This document shows, one piece after another, positions 1 to 9,596 of a stretch of 64,000 nucleotides of DNA. The notes under the pieces were generated by a model that was given only the letters and a program-made list of their open reading frames with translations, was not told where the DNA came from and ran no database searches. Within the stretch, counting starts at the first letter, position 1. Each line of letters starts with the position of its first letter. The DNA is from an uncultured Oscillospiraceae bacterium (lineage in GTDB: Bacteria > Bacillota > Clostridia > Oscillospirales > Ruminococcaceae), in contig CAKSEY010000013.1 in NCBI GenBank assembly GCA_934448295.1, forward strand, positions 38,785 to 102,784. The letters run 5' to 3'. The translations under genes were made by a program, and so were the position numbers.

Positions 1-36
1 AGAACTCCCAGACCCCAGAAAGGAACGTGATATATT

Positions 37-846
37 ATGAAAAAACGCATTATCAGCATTATGCTCATCGCAGGAGCCGTCGCACTCTGTGGCTGTTCCG
101 CAGATAACGGTGCTTCCTCCGCGGAGAAATCATCGCAGACTTCGGAGGTGACAGCTTCCATAGCAGAAACAACTGAAGCCCCGGCTGAAAGCAGCGTACT
201 CGCGGATCTCACCGGAACCTACGACGATGTAAGCGAGAAGTTTGAGTTTTCGGACGGCTGGTCGAACGGCTCAATGTTCAACTGCACATGGCGCAAGAGC
301 AACGGCAGTATTTCCGACGGCTCAATGAAACTCACTATTGATAAGGATCTGCTGGACAAACCGCCTTATTCCGGCGCGGAGTTCCGTTCACGGGATTTCT
401 ACGGCTACGGTATGTACGAGGTCGTTATGAAGCCGATAAGGAACGATGGCGTGGTAAGCTCATTCTTCACATACACGGGTCCCTCCGACAACAACCCGTG
501 GGACGAGATAGACATTGAATTTCTCGGCAAGGACACCACAAAGGTGCAGTTCAACTACTTCACCGACAGCAGGGGAAATCACGAATTCCTGTACGACCTT
601 GGCTTTGACGCTTCAGAGGAGTTCCACACCTACGGTTTCGACTGGCAGGCGGACAGCATCACATGGTACGTTGACGGCGAGGCGGTCTACACGGCGACCG
701 AGAATATTCCCTCCACTCCCGGAAAGATAATGATGAACGTATGGCCGGGAACCGGCGTTGACGGCTGGCTGAACGCGTTTGACGGCACGGTCCCGCTTAC
801 AGCGGAGTACAAGTCCGTGGATTTCACGGCGGCAGAGGAGGGCTGA
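37..846 (+). CDS. GH16 family beta-glucanase lipoprotein
   Basis: Probably hydrolyses mixed-linkage or beta-1,3/1,4-glucans at the outer face of the membrane. The N-terminus is a lipoprotein signal with lipobox LCGC, so Cys20 would be lipidated. A Ser/Thr/Glu-rich linker follows to about residue 55, then a GH16 domain to the end. The GH16 catalytic motif EIDIE is present at residues 157-161 (nucleophile E157, acid/base E161), within WDEIDIEFLGKD. At 269 residues it fits a single-domain lichenase-type enzyme plus linker. There is no dockerin or carbohydrate-binding module, so it is membrane-anchored rather than cellulosomal. AAAGGA lies just upstream of the ATG. The GH5 gene starts 2 bases after its stop, so the two are probably co-transcribed and act on the same class of glucan. 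Family is clear; exact substrate is inference. Confidence 0.9.
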   Translation: MKKRIISIMLIAGAVALCGCSADNGASSAEKSSQTSEVTASIAETTEAPAESSVLADLTGTYDDVSEKFEFSDGWSNGSMFNCTWRKSNGSISDGSMKLTIDKDLLDKPPYSGAEFRSRDFYGYGMYEVVMKPIRNDGVVSSFFTYTGPSDNNPWDEIDIEFLGKDTTKVQFNYFTDSRGNHEFLYDLGFDASEEFHTYGFDWQADSITWYVDGEAVYTATENIPSTPGKIMMNVWPGTGVDGWLNAFDGTVPLTAEYKSVDFTAAEEG

Positions 847-848
847 AA

Positions 849-1880
849 ATGAACGAATTCAAGGGATACAGGAACGGCGTTGACCTCGGCGGCTGGCTTT
901 CCCAGTGCGGCTATGAAAAGGAGCATATTGAGAGCTTCATCACTGAAGCAGATATCGCGCGGATAGCTTCGTGGGGCTGCGATCATGTGCGCCTGCCGTT
1001 TGACTACAACATAATTCTTGATGAAAACGGCGACGTTCTGGAAAGCGGGCTGAAGCTGCTGGAGCGCTGCGCGGACTGGTGCAGGGCGCACGGGCTGAAC
1101 ATAATTCTCGACCTGCACAAGACGATGGGATTTTCGTTCGACAAGGGCGAGCAGGAATCCGGGTTCTTCGAGAATCAGCGCTATCAGGATATTTTCGTGA
1201 ACCTCTGGAGCCGCATTGCCAAGCGCTTTGGCAATCGTAACGACGTTGCTTTCGAACTTCTCAACGAGATAACCGAGCGCCGTTTCGCGGAGATATGGAA
1301 CCGTATCGCGGCGCGCACGATAACCGAGATTCGCAGGTACGCTCCGGATAATTTCGTGCTCATCGGCGGCATTTATCAGAACAGTATTTTCGGTCTGACG
1401 CTTCTTGACAAGCCGTGCGACGAGCATATCGTATTCAACTTCCACTACTACAATCCGCTGGTGTTCACTCATCAGAAAGCGCACTGGATAGATAAAATGA
1501 CGGACGAATGCGAGATAAGCTATCCCGCTCCCACAAAGGAATACTATGAAAAGTCCCTCAGATTCATCGGTCCGGATCTCGCGCAGGCTTACGAGAATTA
1601 CCCCGTGGATATCGTAGACCGCCGTTTCATGGAAGCGGAAATGCAGGTCGCCGCTGATGTCGGCAGGAAAATGAACGTCCCGGTTTACTGCGGAGAATAC
1701 GGCGTTATCGACAAGGTTGGCGGCGCTGACCTGCTCCGCTGGTACGATGATATCCACGCTGTGTTCGACAAATTCGGTTTTGGGCGGGCTGCATGGAACT
1801 ACAAGGAAAAGGATTTCGGAATAGTTGACGAATGCCGCGCGGATATCGCAGATGAGATCGTAAAACATCTGAAACGATAA
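849..1880 (+). CDS. GH5 family glycoside hydrolase, no signal peptide
   Basis: A 343-residue cellulase-superfamily (GH5) TIM-barrel enzyme. The opening GVDLGGWLSQC and the DHVRLPFDYN strand are typical of the family. The acid/base is E140 in FELLNEI, and the nucleophile is E283 in VYCGEYGV. No signal peptide or membrane segment is visible, so it probably acts in the cytoplasm on imported oligosaccharides. It starts 2 bases after the GH16 lipoprotein stop, which suggests an operon in which the lipoprotein cuts outside and this enzyme finishes inside. The substrate (cello-oligosaccharide or mixed-linkage glucan) cannot be read from sequence. A hairpin terminator follows. Confidence 0.88.
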   Translation: MNEFKGYRNGVDLGGWLSQCGYEKEHIESFITEADIARIASWGCDHVRLPFDYNIILDENGDVLESGLKLLERCADWCRAHGLNIILDLHKTMGFSFDKGEQESGFFENQRYQDIFVNLWSRIAKRFGNRNDVAFELLNEITERRFAEIWNRIAARTITEIRRYAPDNFVLIGGIYQNSIFGLTLLDKPCDEHIVFNFHYYNPLVFTHQKAHWIDKMTDECEISYPAPTKEYYEKSLRFIGPDLAQAYENYPVDIVDRRFMEAEMQVAADVGRKMNVPVYCGEYGVIDKVGGADLLRWYDDIHAVFDKFGFGRAAWNYKEKDFGIVDECRADIADEIVKHLKR

Positions 1881-1904
1881 TTTTAGCAGCGATAAATACA
1901 ATAA

Positions 1905-1936
1905 GCAGGTGCATTATTGAAAATGCGCCTGCCTGT
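1905..1936 (+). terminator. rho-independent terminator after GH16-GH5
   Basis: Inverted repeat GCAGGTGCATT / AATGCGCCTGC (one G-U pair) with a short loop, followed by CTGTTTAT, 24 bases after the GH5 stop. Confidence 0.7.
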
Positions 1937-1985
1937 TTATATCTTGAAGAAATGCAGATATTATCCTGAAAATAGCTTTCCCCAC

Positions 1986-2014
1986 TTGAATTGTATATCC
2001 GAAAATGATATCAT
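1986..2014 (+). promoter_or_regulatory. predicted sigma-A promoter for the alpha/beta hydrolase
   Basis: TTGAAT, a 17-base spacer and TATCAT, 32 bases upstream of the hydrolase start codon. Confidence 0.5.
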
Positions 2015-2046
2015 TATAGAAAGACACTATGGGAGGAACACAATAC

Positions 2047-2829
2047 ATGAAAAGCAAAATGAACTATCCATGCGCATTTATACGGAAGGAACTTCATTGC
2101 GCGTATGACGATAAGGATATTTTCGGTACACTATATATCCCGGATAACGGACGTGCAAAGCACCCGGCAGTCATTCTGAGCCACGGATACAACGGTACAG
2201 GAGCTGATATGCAGGACATGGCAGAGGAGATTGCCCGCAGCGGAGTTTTAGCGTACGCTTTTGATTACTGCGGAGGCAGCACCCGTTCACAAAGCTCCGG
2301 GAAATCCGTGGATATGAGCGTTGAAACTGAACAGAACGACCTGCGTAATGTTATAGATATGATTTCCAGGCTGGATAATGCAGACGACTCAAAGCTGTAT
2401 CTTTACGGTGAAAGTCAGGGCGGCTTCGTTGCTGCGCTGACTGGCGCTGAGATACCGGACAGGATAGCAGGAATGTTTCTGGTCTATCCTGCGTTCTGCA
2501 TTGTTGACCAGTGGCTTTCAATGGATCCCGCCGCTATGACAGAACCTTTCAGATTCATGGGTGAAATGACGCTTTCCAGAACTTATTATGACGGGGTGCC
2601 AAGATATGATATTTACAAACACATCAGCTCGTTTACGAATCCCGTGTTGATATGGCATGGCGATAACGATCAGATCGTTGATATTTCATACGCATATAAG
2701 GTCAAAGAAGCGTTTCCGGACTCTGATCTCACCATAATTGAAGGCGGAGGTCATGGATTTAACGGCAAAGACAGACAGCTTGTCAAAGACGGCGTTTGCG
2801 GCTATCTTAAAGTTCATGCCTTTAGTTAA
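2047..2829 (+). CDS. alpha/beta hydrolase (dienelactone-hydrolase/esterase type)
   Basis: A 260-residue cytosolic serine hydrolase. The nucleophile elbow is GESQGG with Ser123, the acid is probably D206 (HGDNDQ), and the histidine is H236 in GGGHGF, giving the standard triad order. An oxyanion-hole HGYNG sequence lies near the N-terminus. I chose the ATG at 2047 over the in-frame ATG at 2029 because GGGAGG lies between them, 10 bases before 2047. It is monocistronic, with its own promoter and a repeat element after the stop. Substrate unknown. Several broken alpha/beta hydrolases lie further on, but this copy is intact. Confidence 0.85.
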   Translation: MKSKMNYPCAFIRKELHCAYDDKDIFGTLYIPDNGRAKHPAVILSHGYNGTGADMQDMAEEIARSGVLAYAFDYCGGSTRSQSSGKSVDMSVETEQNDLRNVIDMISRLDNADDSKLYLYGESQGGFVAALTGAEIPDRIAGMFLVYPAFCIVDQWLSMDPAAMTEPFRFMGEMTLSRTYYDGVPRYDIYKHISSFTNPVLIWHGDNDQIVDISYAYKVKEAFPDSDLTIIEGGGHGFNGKDRQLVKDGVCGYLKVHAFS

Positions 2830-2904
2830 CCGAGGAAATTTGCAGAGTAGAAAAAAAGAACACAGAATTGATTGCCTGCGACCTTTTTTGTTTGTTTAAG
2901 AGTT

Positions 2905-3065
2905 GGTCACCTCTAAAAACCGGTTTGAAAAGGGAAAATGGGTAGAGTGCACCGAATGAGATGAAAACCGACGAAGTAAGGCTGTATGCCTTACGAGGAG
3001 GTTTGAAGAAGCAGGCGGTGTGCTCTATACACATTTTCACTCAAACAAGGTTTTTAGAGGTGACC
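2905..3065. repeat. MITE-like element, copy 1 (161 bp)
   Basis: Bounded by near-perfect inverted ends, GGTCACCTCTAAAAACC on the left and GGTTTTTAGAGGTGACC on the right. The interior resembles the 142-bp element at 15099-15240: both contain GTATGCCTTAC, GAAGAAGCA and the sequence GGTGTGCT near the right end. It has no coding capacity. It lies between the alpha/beta hydrolase and the promoter of dockerin giant 1. Confidence 0.8.
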
Positions 3066-3214
3066 TTTAGTATATTATATACCGATATCGGCAAAAATCA
3101 AAAGAATTTCCGGGGATTATTTCATCAGAATTGCTGATAGCGGCAGTCCGGAAAATGCTTGAAATGCGCCAGAACAGAATTTGAAAAATCCGGGCGCAAG
3201 TTCTCATGAAGTTA

Positions 3215-3243
3215 TTGACAAATCTAAAAAATTCCAGTATAAT
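3215..3243 (+). promoter_or_regulatory. consensus sigma-A promoter for dockerin giant 1
   Basis: TTGACA, exactly 17 bases, TATAAT: a perfect housekeeping promoter 62 bases upstream of the chosen start codon. The only other content of 3066-3214 is an AT-rich tract after the repeat element. Confidence 0.8.
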
Positions 3244-3304
3244 ATAAGCAAATGGTTTGGATATAAGGGTTCTGCACGGCAGATCCGGACATCAGGAGGT
3301 AAAT

Positions 3305-6300
3305 ATGACAAAAACAAGAAATCGGCTGATTTCAGCCGGAATAGCATTGCTGCTGATAATCGCGGCGGCATTGTTTATCATTCCGCAGAAAACGGCAGGC
3401 GCGGAAACATGGATCGAATCGGCGGCGGAATTTGCAGCCGGCGACGGCTCCCAGGGTGCGCCCTATCAGATATCGACCGCCGAGGAGCTTGCTAATCTCG
3501 CGAAGATGGTGAACGGCGGAGAAACCTATCAGAATACATACTTTGAGCTTACCGCCGACATCAATCTCGACGGCAAAGAGTGGACGCCGATAGGGACGAA
3601 AGACAATCAGTTCGCCGGAAAGTTTTCCGGCAGCGGGAAAACTATAAGGAATCTTACGGTCGGCGGCGGTGACAACAGCGGTCTGTTTGCATACAGCAGC
3701 GGCGAGATCAAGGACGTTTATCTTGAGAAGATAGATATCACAACAACTATGAACGCAGGCGGAGTATGCGCGTTCAACAGCGGAACCATCGAGGGCTGCG
3801 GAGTGTTGAGCGGAACTATCATATGCTCCAACCCCAACGGCGGTCAGCTCGGCGGTATCTGCAAGGAAAACAGCGGTACTATCAGCCGGTGCTTTAGTAA
3901 CGCGTCAGTAAAAGGCGCAACCAGCGCAGGTATTGTTTACATCAATAGAGGGATTGGCGTCGTACAGGATTGCTATAATACCGGCACGCTCGAGGGTTCC
4001 ACCTCTGCAAGCGGAATAAACACCAACAATTATGGCAAAATTAAAACCTGCCTGAATCTCGGAGCGGTGATCGCTGAAGACAAGATCTCTGAAGAGAGCA
4101 GCGTAATAAGGGGTTACGGCATTTGCGTCATGAATGTACCTGGCGCTTCGCTGGAAAACTGCTATAGCGACAGCGATGTGTGCCCCAAAGAGCTTTTCGG
4201 CGGTTTTAGAAATAATACTGCAGTTTACTACAAAACCACTGCCGAGCTTTGCGGCGGTTCGCTCCCTGATGGCTTCGACGGCAGCGTCTGGAACGTGGGC
4301 AGCATTGGAGGCATAGCCGATAAAGACGCAGCCGACAGATTCGCGGCAAAATCCTATTCATATCCGAGCCTTAACGGTGTAGGTACTGCCGCGGCAAGAG
4401 AAGTCGAAGTCTATAATTTCAGCACTGACTCCACCCCGGACTGGCAGGAGTTTAAGTATATTGTAACGGTTGAAGATTTCAGGAAAATTGAAGATGATCT
4501 TTCCGGAAACTACGTTCTTTCCAAAGATATCAATTTTGGCGGCAGCAATTATCGTCCCATAGCCTATAAGAGCGGCACTTCCTTTACGGGAAAGTTCAGC
4601 GGCAACGGGCATACCATCAGTAATATCAGTGTGTGTTATAGTGATGATTTAGGCGGTCTGTTCGGAACGAACAAGGGTCTGATAATGAACCTCGCTGTAA
4701 GCGGCGAAGTTACCGGCGAGGAGTATATCGGCGGTATCTGCGCAAAGAATGAAGGCACGATCTATGTCTGCTCCTTTGACGGTGAAGTAAAGCAATCGGG
4801 GAGCACGCTGCGTGAAGGCAAGGTTGGCGGTATATGCGGCACAAACTATGCCACAATATCCAACTGCTTTAACTCGGCTGATGTAAGCGGTAAGAATTAT
4901 ATAGGCGGCATTTGCGGAGAAATGTATGGTAAAGACCCTGTAGTCGTGTACTGCGTAAGCGTTGGCAAGGTCAGCGGTTTCACAGGCTCTGCAATTGTCG
5001 GCGGTATCTGCGGAATTGGCCAAGTTTCCTATGGCGGCAGCTCAGAATTGAGCCATTGCCGGTTTGACATGGATGTCAGCGGGTCGATAAACCTTATCAA
5101 TGGCACGGCTCAAATAGACAATAGAGGCGATAATTATTCCTACAACACCGAGTTCCTTTGCGGCGGTAATATCGACAACTTAGACCCCGATATCTGGAAT
5201 GCCGGAAAGGGAGTTGTTGTTACTTCCAACGCAAAAGACAGCAAATTCGGCACAAAAACCTGCTATTATATGAGCCTTAAGTGCTTCGGCGAATCCGAGG
5301 GCGTAAGCAGTGATGTCTTTAACTTCGCCTGCGCAGGCGGCAGCGCCGACTGGCAGCCCTACACCCTTATCAGCTCTGAAGATGTTTTTCGTACCTATTG
5401 GCAGTCGGATGTGAAGTGGTCTGAAAATTTCGTTCTCGGCGACGATATAACCCTTGCTTATTCCCTGGCGCCTAATGATTTCATTCCAACAAGCCTGAGT
5501 ACGGGTACGTTCAGCGGCAAGTTCAGCGGCAACGGTCACACTGTAACCCTGACAGACGACAGCACCTGTGGACTGTTTGGCACAAACAAGGGTACTATCA
5601 TTAACCTTGCGGTCAAGGGCAATATTGACAGCTCGGTGGGGAGCAGCACGGATAATTATTCCGGCGGTATCTGCGCAGTAAACGACGGCACGATTTACGG
5701 CTGCTCCTTTGATGGAAAAATCTATGGCGGTGCAAACCATACCGGCGCTGTCTGCGGTCTTAATAACAAAACGATCAGCAACTGCTTTGCCCTGGCAAAT
5801 GTTGAAGCCACGAATGGGCTGGTCGGCGGTATCGCTGCGCTTGGCAAAGAGGGTTCTGAGCTGAAATCCTGCTACTTTGTAGGTACAGCACTCAATGATA
5901 GCAAAGTGGGGCTGATCAGTCTTTCTCCCTCTGAAAATTGCTATTACAACAATGAGGTTTGCCAATTTGACGAAGAAGAAAGCGGCACAGGTCTTACAAC
6001 CCTTGAGATGACGTCTTACGGCGCGCTTGAAAAGATGGGTTTTGATGGAAAAGTCTGGGAGAAGCGGCTCAACGATACGGAAAACGGCGTTGCATATTAT
6101 CCCTCGCTTAAGGGAAGCACCTATGTACCGTCCGTTAAGTACGCCAAAAAGCTTGAGCTGAACCGCTCCGGCGATGAAGAGCCTGTTTATGGCGACGACA
6201 TTGCGTTCACAACAAAGGCAGCGATAGTTTTCAGGAATGATTATTATGGCGACGATATTTCCGCTGAGGATACCACGGGAACGTTCAATGCAGAGGTCGG

Positions 6301-8710
6301 CGGAAAAACAATTATCGTTGTAGACAACAGGTTTGAAGATACGGCGGACGCTGCGGGCGATGTAACATACAGGCTCATTTATAAAGGGTCTGAATATTTC
6401 CCCGATGATTACTCTGAGGACTTCACTGTAACAATCGCCAGGAAGGCGCTTACAGCAGATGACTTTGACGCTGCGCTCCCTGCGGACATGGTGTTCAGCA
6501 ACACTGCAAAGGCAGTCACGGTTACGGCTAAGCCCGGCATTACGGGCGCTGGCGAAATCACCGTAAAGTATTACGGCGAGAACGGCAAGGAAGCCGAGCC
6601 TGTCAGCGCAGGAACGTATACATTTAAGATAGACGCTGCCGAGGGCAGCAACTATAAGGCGGCTTCCGGCCTTACCGCTGAAAGCTGGACGTTCACGATA
6701 GAAAAGGCTCCGGCGCTGACGATTCCCGATATTGGGGTTTCGTACAGGTGGTCAGCCGATAAGGACATAACGGTAAGCGTTGCAGGACTTCCTGAGAATA
6801 TGGGGCAGGTAACCGTATTCAGAACTAAAAAGGACGGGACGATAAGCGCGGGAATTATTCCGGGTTCCTGCTATTCCGATGGAAAGTTCACTTTCCATCT
6901 TGGTCCGAACACCGCAGACGATATAGGCAAGACAGGCTCGTTCACAATCACGCTTGCTTCTGACAACTATGAGAGCGTTACATTCACCGTAAAGATCACC
7001 CTGACCGCCAAGGATGACCAGGACGCGCCCGACCCCGCTGCGTTTGACGTAGTGTTCGCCGGTGACGGCAGCGAACTTACGGCAACGATAAATACCGGGC
7101 TTAAGGGTGTTGAATACAGCTTTGACGGCACGACATGGAGCGGCGTGAACACCACGACCGTGGCTCACCTCAAGGACGTTACCGCATATCTCCGCTACAG
7201 GGAAACTGACGAACTGAACGCCAGCGAGTATGTTTTCAGGAAGGTAAATTCTGGACACGGCAAGCTCGTTCACCATGCAGCCGTGCAGGCAACCTGTCAG
7301 AATACCGGCAATATCGAGTACTGGGAGTGTGAAACCTGTGCAAGGTATTACAGCGACGATGCTGCATCGGCGGAGGTCGCGCCTGCGGACGTGATCATTG
7401 CAAAGACCGACCACAAGTGGTCGGTAAAGTACACATACGACAAGGACGGTCACTGGCACAAGTGCGAATACTGCGACGCCGTGACCGAAACGGAGAGCCA
7501 TGTTTCAAGCGGCGAAGCTACCGCCACGGAGGCGGAGTACTGCACGGTGTGCGGGTACGTTATAACTCCCGTAAAGAGCGACGGAAGCTCCGGCGGAAGC
7601 TCGGGCGGAAGCTCGGGTGGAAGCTCGGGTGGAAGCTCTGACGGAAGCTCGGGCGGAAGCTCTGACGGAAGCTCTGACGGAAGCTCCGGCGGAAGCTCAG
7701 GTGGAAGCTCGGGTGGAAGCTCCGGTGGAAGCTCTGACGGAAGCTCAGGTGGAAGCTCGGGCGGAAGCTCTAGCGGAAGCTCTAGCGGAAGCTCAGGTGG
7801 AAACTCGGGTGGAAGCTCTGACGGAAGCTCCGGCGGAAGCTCGGGTGGAAGCTCCGGCGGAAGCTCTGACGGAAGCTCTAGCGGAAGCTCTGGTGGAAGC
7901 TCGGGTGGAAGCTCTGACGGAAGCTCCGGCGGAAGCTCTGACGGAAGCTCTAGCGGAAGCTCAGGTGGAAGCTCAGGTGGAAGCTCGGGCGGCCATATAA
8001 GCGGCGGAACTCACAACAGGGATAACACGACCAGAACGAATCCCACGATAAACGGCGAACAGAAAACCTGGGCGAACATTGCCTCAGACCTTGGCAGACA
8101 GAACGGTGGCAGCACGACTATTGCCCTGAACGGAGAAACCACAGTTCCCGCGGAAGTAATCAGGGCGATCGCGGACAGGAAGATAAAGGTCGAGTTCGTA
8201 TACGACAGCACAAAGAGCTGGCTTGTTGACGGCTCGAAGATAACAACTGTATCCGCAGCCGATCTCTCGCTGTTTCCCGGTTCTGCTGACTCGGGCTCGC
8301 TGCGCGGGGTTTCGGGCGGTAAGTACAGGATAAGCGCTGATATTCCTGCCGAGATCAGGTTTACGTTCCTGAAGCGGTATGCGGGCGAGTTCGCGAATGT
8401 CTACAAGCTGGTAGACGGCAAGCTCGTATTCCAGACCTGCGTAAAGCTTGCAGAGGATGGCACTGCTGTTATTCCGGGCATGAACTCCCCTGGCGAATAC
8501 GCGGTAATGGTATGCAGATACAGCGACAGGCAGGGCGACTTTGACAACAACGGCATTCTTGACATTTACGACGCAGTTGCGCTGCTGCGCTATTCAGTGG
8601 GGCTTGATTCGGGCGAAAGCCTCCAGCTCATGGACCTCAACGGCGATGGAAAGGTCAACTGTGCCGACGCAAGTATGATACTCAGATGGCTGGTCGGGCT
8701 GAGCGCATGA
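3305..8710 (+). CDS. giant secreted dockerin protein with GLUG-like repeats (giant 1)
   Basis: An 1801-residue exported protein, probably an adhesive or structural cellulosome component rather than an enzyme, since no glycosidase catalytic motif was found. In order: signal peptide (about 1-32); GLUG-type beta repeats to about 940, with YxIxTAEELANLA openings, WTPIG, GKFSGxGxTI and GGICxxNxGTI motifs; Ig-like or MBG-like stretches; an HKW...HWHKCEYC...CTVCGYVI unit with two CxxC pairs (about 1370-1424); a Gly-Ser linker (about 1424-1562); a domain of about 160 residues shared with giant 2 (about 1584-1742); and a type I dockerin (about 1745-1801) with two Ca-binding loops (DFDNNGILDIYD and DLNGDGKVNCAD). 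I chose the ATG at 3305 because AGGAGG precedes it by 5 bases and the signal peptide then starts correctly. The dockerin implies a cohesin-bearing scaffoldin elsewhere. Paralogue: 19838-27481. Confidence 0.85.
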   Translation: MTKTRNRLISAGIALLLIIAAALFIIPQKTAGAETWIESAAEFAAGDGSQGAPYQISTAEELANLAKMVNGGETYQNTYFELTADINLDGKEWTPIGTKDNQFAGKFSGSGKTIRNLTVGGGDNSGLFAYSSGEIKDVYLEKIDITTTMNAGGVCAFNSGTIEGCGVLSGTIICSNPNGGQLGGICKENSGTISRCFSNASVKGATSAGIVYINRGIGVVQDCYNTGTLEGSTSASGINTNNYGKIKTCLNLGAVIAEDKISEESSVIRGYGICVMNVPGASLENCYSDSDVCPKELFGGFRNNTAVYYKTTAELCGGSLPDGFDGSVWNVGSIGGIADKDAADRFAAKSYSYPSLNGVGTAAAREVEVYNFSTDSTPDWQEFKYIVTVEDFRKIEDDLSGNYVLSKDINFGGSNYRPIAYKSGTSFTGKFSGNGHTISNISVCYSDDLGGLFGTNKGLIMNLAVSGEVTGEEYIGGICAKNEGTIYVCSFDGEVKQSGSTLREGKVGGICGTNYATISNCFNSADVSGKNYIGGICGEMYGKDPVVVYCVSVGKVSGFTGSAIVGGICGIGQVSYGGSSELSHCRFDMDVSGSINLINGTAQIDNRGDNYSYNTEFLCGGNIDNLDPDIWNAGKGVVVTSNAKDSKFGTKTCYYMSLKCFGESEGVSSDVFNFACAGGSADWQPYTLISSEDVFRTYWQSDVKWSENFVLGDDITLAYSLAPNDFIPTSLSTGTFSGKFSGNGHTVTLTDDSTCGLFGTNKGTIINLAVKGNIDSSVGSSTDNYSGGICAVNDGTIYGCSFDGKIYGGANHTGAVCGLNNKTISNCFALANVEATNGLVGGIAALGKEGSELKSCYFVGTALNDSKVGLISLSPSENCYYNNEVCQFDEEESGTGLTTLEMTSYGALEKMGFDGKVWEKRLNDTENGVAYYPSLKGSTYVPSVKYAKKLELNRSGDEEPVYGDDIAFTTKAAIVFRNDYYGDDISAEDTTGTFNAEVGGKTIIVVDNRFEDTADAAGDVTYRLIYKGSEYFPDDYSEDFTVTIARKALTADDFDAALPADMVFSNTAKAVTVTAKPGITGAGEITVKYYGENGKEAEPVSAGTYTFKIDAAEGSNYKAASGLTAESWTFTIEKAPALTIPDIGVSYRWSADKDITVSVAGLPENMGQVTVFRTKKDGTISAGIIPGSCYSDGKFTFHLGPNTADDIGKTGSFTITLASDNYESVTFTVKITLTAKDDQDAPDPAAFDVVFAGDGSELTATINTGLKGVEYSFDGTTWSGVNTTTVAHLKDVTAYLRYRETDELNASEYVFRKVNSGHGKLVHHAAVQATCQNTGNIEYWECETCARYYSDDAASAEVAPADVIIAKTDHKWSVKYTYDKDGHWHKCEYCDAVTETESHVSSGEATATEAEYCTVCGYVITPVKSDGSSGGSSGGSSGGSSGGSSDGSSGGSSDGSSDGSSGGSSGGSSGGSSGGSSDGSSGGSSGGSSSGSSSGSSGGNSGGSSDGSSGGSSGGSSGGSSDGSSSGSSGGSSGGSSDGSSGGSSDGSSSGSSGGSSGGSSGGHISGGTHNRDNTTRTNPTINGEQKTWANIASDLGRQNGGSTTIALNGETTVPAEVIRAIADRKIKVEFVYDSTKSWLVDGSKITTVSAADLSLFPGSADSGSLRGVSGGKYRISADIPAEIRFTFLKRYAGEFANVYKLVDGKLVFQTCVKLAEDGTAVIPGMNSPGEYAVMVCRYSDRQGDFDNNGILDIYDAVALLRYSVGLDSGESLQLMDLNGDGKVNCADASMILRWLVGLSA
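7576..7990 (+). repeat. tandem 12-nt repeat encoding the GGSS linker
   Basis: About 35 imperfect copies of a 12-base unit (GGAAGCTCNGGN and variants), coding GGSS with occasional Asp or extra Ser. It forms a flexible, protease-resistant linker between the adhesive part and the C-terminal module of giant 1. Because units are multiples of three, slippage would change linker length without breaking the frame. The repeat also opens long meaningless reading frames in other phases. Confidence 0.9.
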
Positions 8711-8739
8711 TCCGCTGACGAAAAATGAACAAAATGATG

Positions 8740-8765
8740 GGCGCACGGTGACGTGCGCCTGTTTC
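8740..8765 (+). terminator. terminator after dockerin giant 1
   Basis: Perfect 8-bp stem GGCGCACG / CGTGCGCC with a GTGA loop, followed by TGTTTCG, 30 bases after the stop. From 8766 to 8886 I see no gene. Confidence 0.7.
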
Positions 8766-8886
8766 GCTATAAGGTATTTCTCACGAGTAAGCATAATGTA
8801 ATTTGCAAGGCACTGTCAGAAGACCTTTGCATACCGTCATAAGGACGAGCATATCAATGTATGGGTAAACTGGCGGGCGTTGACGG

Positions 8887-9024
8887 CTAACTTGTGTAAT
8901 AGCGCCAAATCATTGTTTTCAGCTGTTCTATCGTGTGATCCGTACTTCTTCTGCCACGGCTGTAAAATGGTTCATTCTTCATTCTTGCCCACATACTTTC
9001 GCAGCGGGCGTTGTCATGACATCC
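8887..9024 (-). pseudogene. IS3-type transposase remnant (integrase-core C-terminus)
   Basis: Read on the minus strand this gives GCHDNARCESMWARMKNE, then IEQLKTMIWRYYTS and a stop. This is the region around the catalytic Glu of IS3-family OrfB transposases (the DNA-x-ES-x-(W/F)-x-x-(M/L)K block followed by the YxxYN region). Only about 45 residues survive and the rest is gone on both sides, so it is inactive. It abuts the truncated 3' end of the neighbouring lipoprotein gene, so it may mark the deletion that truncated it. Confidence 0.7.
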
Positions 9025-9047
9025 TTAGCCGTTTCACTGCAATAAGG

Positions 9048-9596
9048 TCAATCACCCCCGCCGCTGACAGCTCCGATCCACAGAGCGCCATCGTAAGAGT
9101 ATATTCTGCTTGCTGCATCAGCTATCAATTTATCTGCTTTTTCCTGGGTAAACACATCAAGCAGTGCTTTATAAAAGCTGTCATAACTTATTCCGGTAAA
9201 ATAATAACGGCAGAATTCACCTCCCGATTCTGATATATCAATGCTTGCCGATTCAGTCGATGCGCCAGTACCGTTGGGAGTCGGGAAATCACTTATTCCA
9301 TAACTCAGCCATAATGCCAATGATTGAGCGCGTTTATAGCAATCGCCTATCTGATTGCAACCGCTCTCTTTCAAGAAATCTGTATCAAATTCTGCCAAGG
9401 GGGTATATTCAAACTCCGACAGGTTTGCTCGATCATATATCCCATTTTCAGTCACTGTACAGGATTCCGCTATTAATGAGTTTTCATCTGTAGATGAGCC
9501 GGAACTGATGTTGCTGTTATCTTGAGCGCTGTTTGTACAAGAGCATAAAACAAGGCTTCCAAGTAGAGCTGCAATAATGATCAGATTTCTTTTCAT
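9048..9596 (-). CDS. putative lipoprotein, probably truncated at the C-terminus
   Basis: A 182-residue lipoprotein precursor with signal peptide and lipobox LCSC (Cys20), a Ser-rich spacer, then a small globular domain (LADFYKALLDVF-like helix, YSYDGALWIG strand). The second half is weakly reminiscent of IseA-type DL-endopeptidase inhibitors, but I would not assign that. The start is supported by TAGGAGG 7 bases upstream. The end, SGGGD then stop, lies directly beside the transposase remnant, so the native C-terminus is probably lost. It follows the C39-like remnant on the same strand; in the native frame that gene's stop would overlap this start as ATGA, so they were an operon. Confidence 0.55.
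   Translation of the reverse strand: MKRNLIIIAALLGSLVLCSCTNSAQDNSNISSGSSTDENSLIAESCTVTENGIYDRANLSEFEYTPLAEFDTDFLKESGCNQIGDCYKRAQSLALWLSYGISDFPTPNGTGASTESASIDISESGGEFCRYYFTGISYDSFYKALLDVFTQEKADKLIADAASRIYSYDGALWIGAVSGGGD

Noticed and set aside
687..1901. 404-residue open frame on the minus strand opposite GH5
   Set aside because: Shadow of the GH5 gene; GH5 has both catalytic Glu residues and a proper start.
7576..7990. Tandem repeats considered as a CRISPR array
   Set aside because: Units are 12 bases with no unique spacers and lie inside an open frame encoding a Gly-Ser linker; no cas genes are present.
7617..8000. 127-residue Glu/Ala/Arg repeat protein in another frame
   Set aside because: Artefact of the GGSS-encoding repeat read in a different phase.
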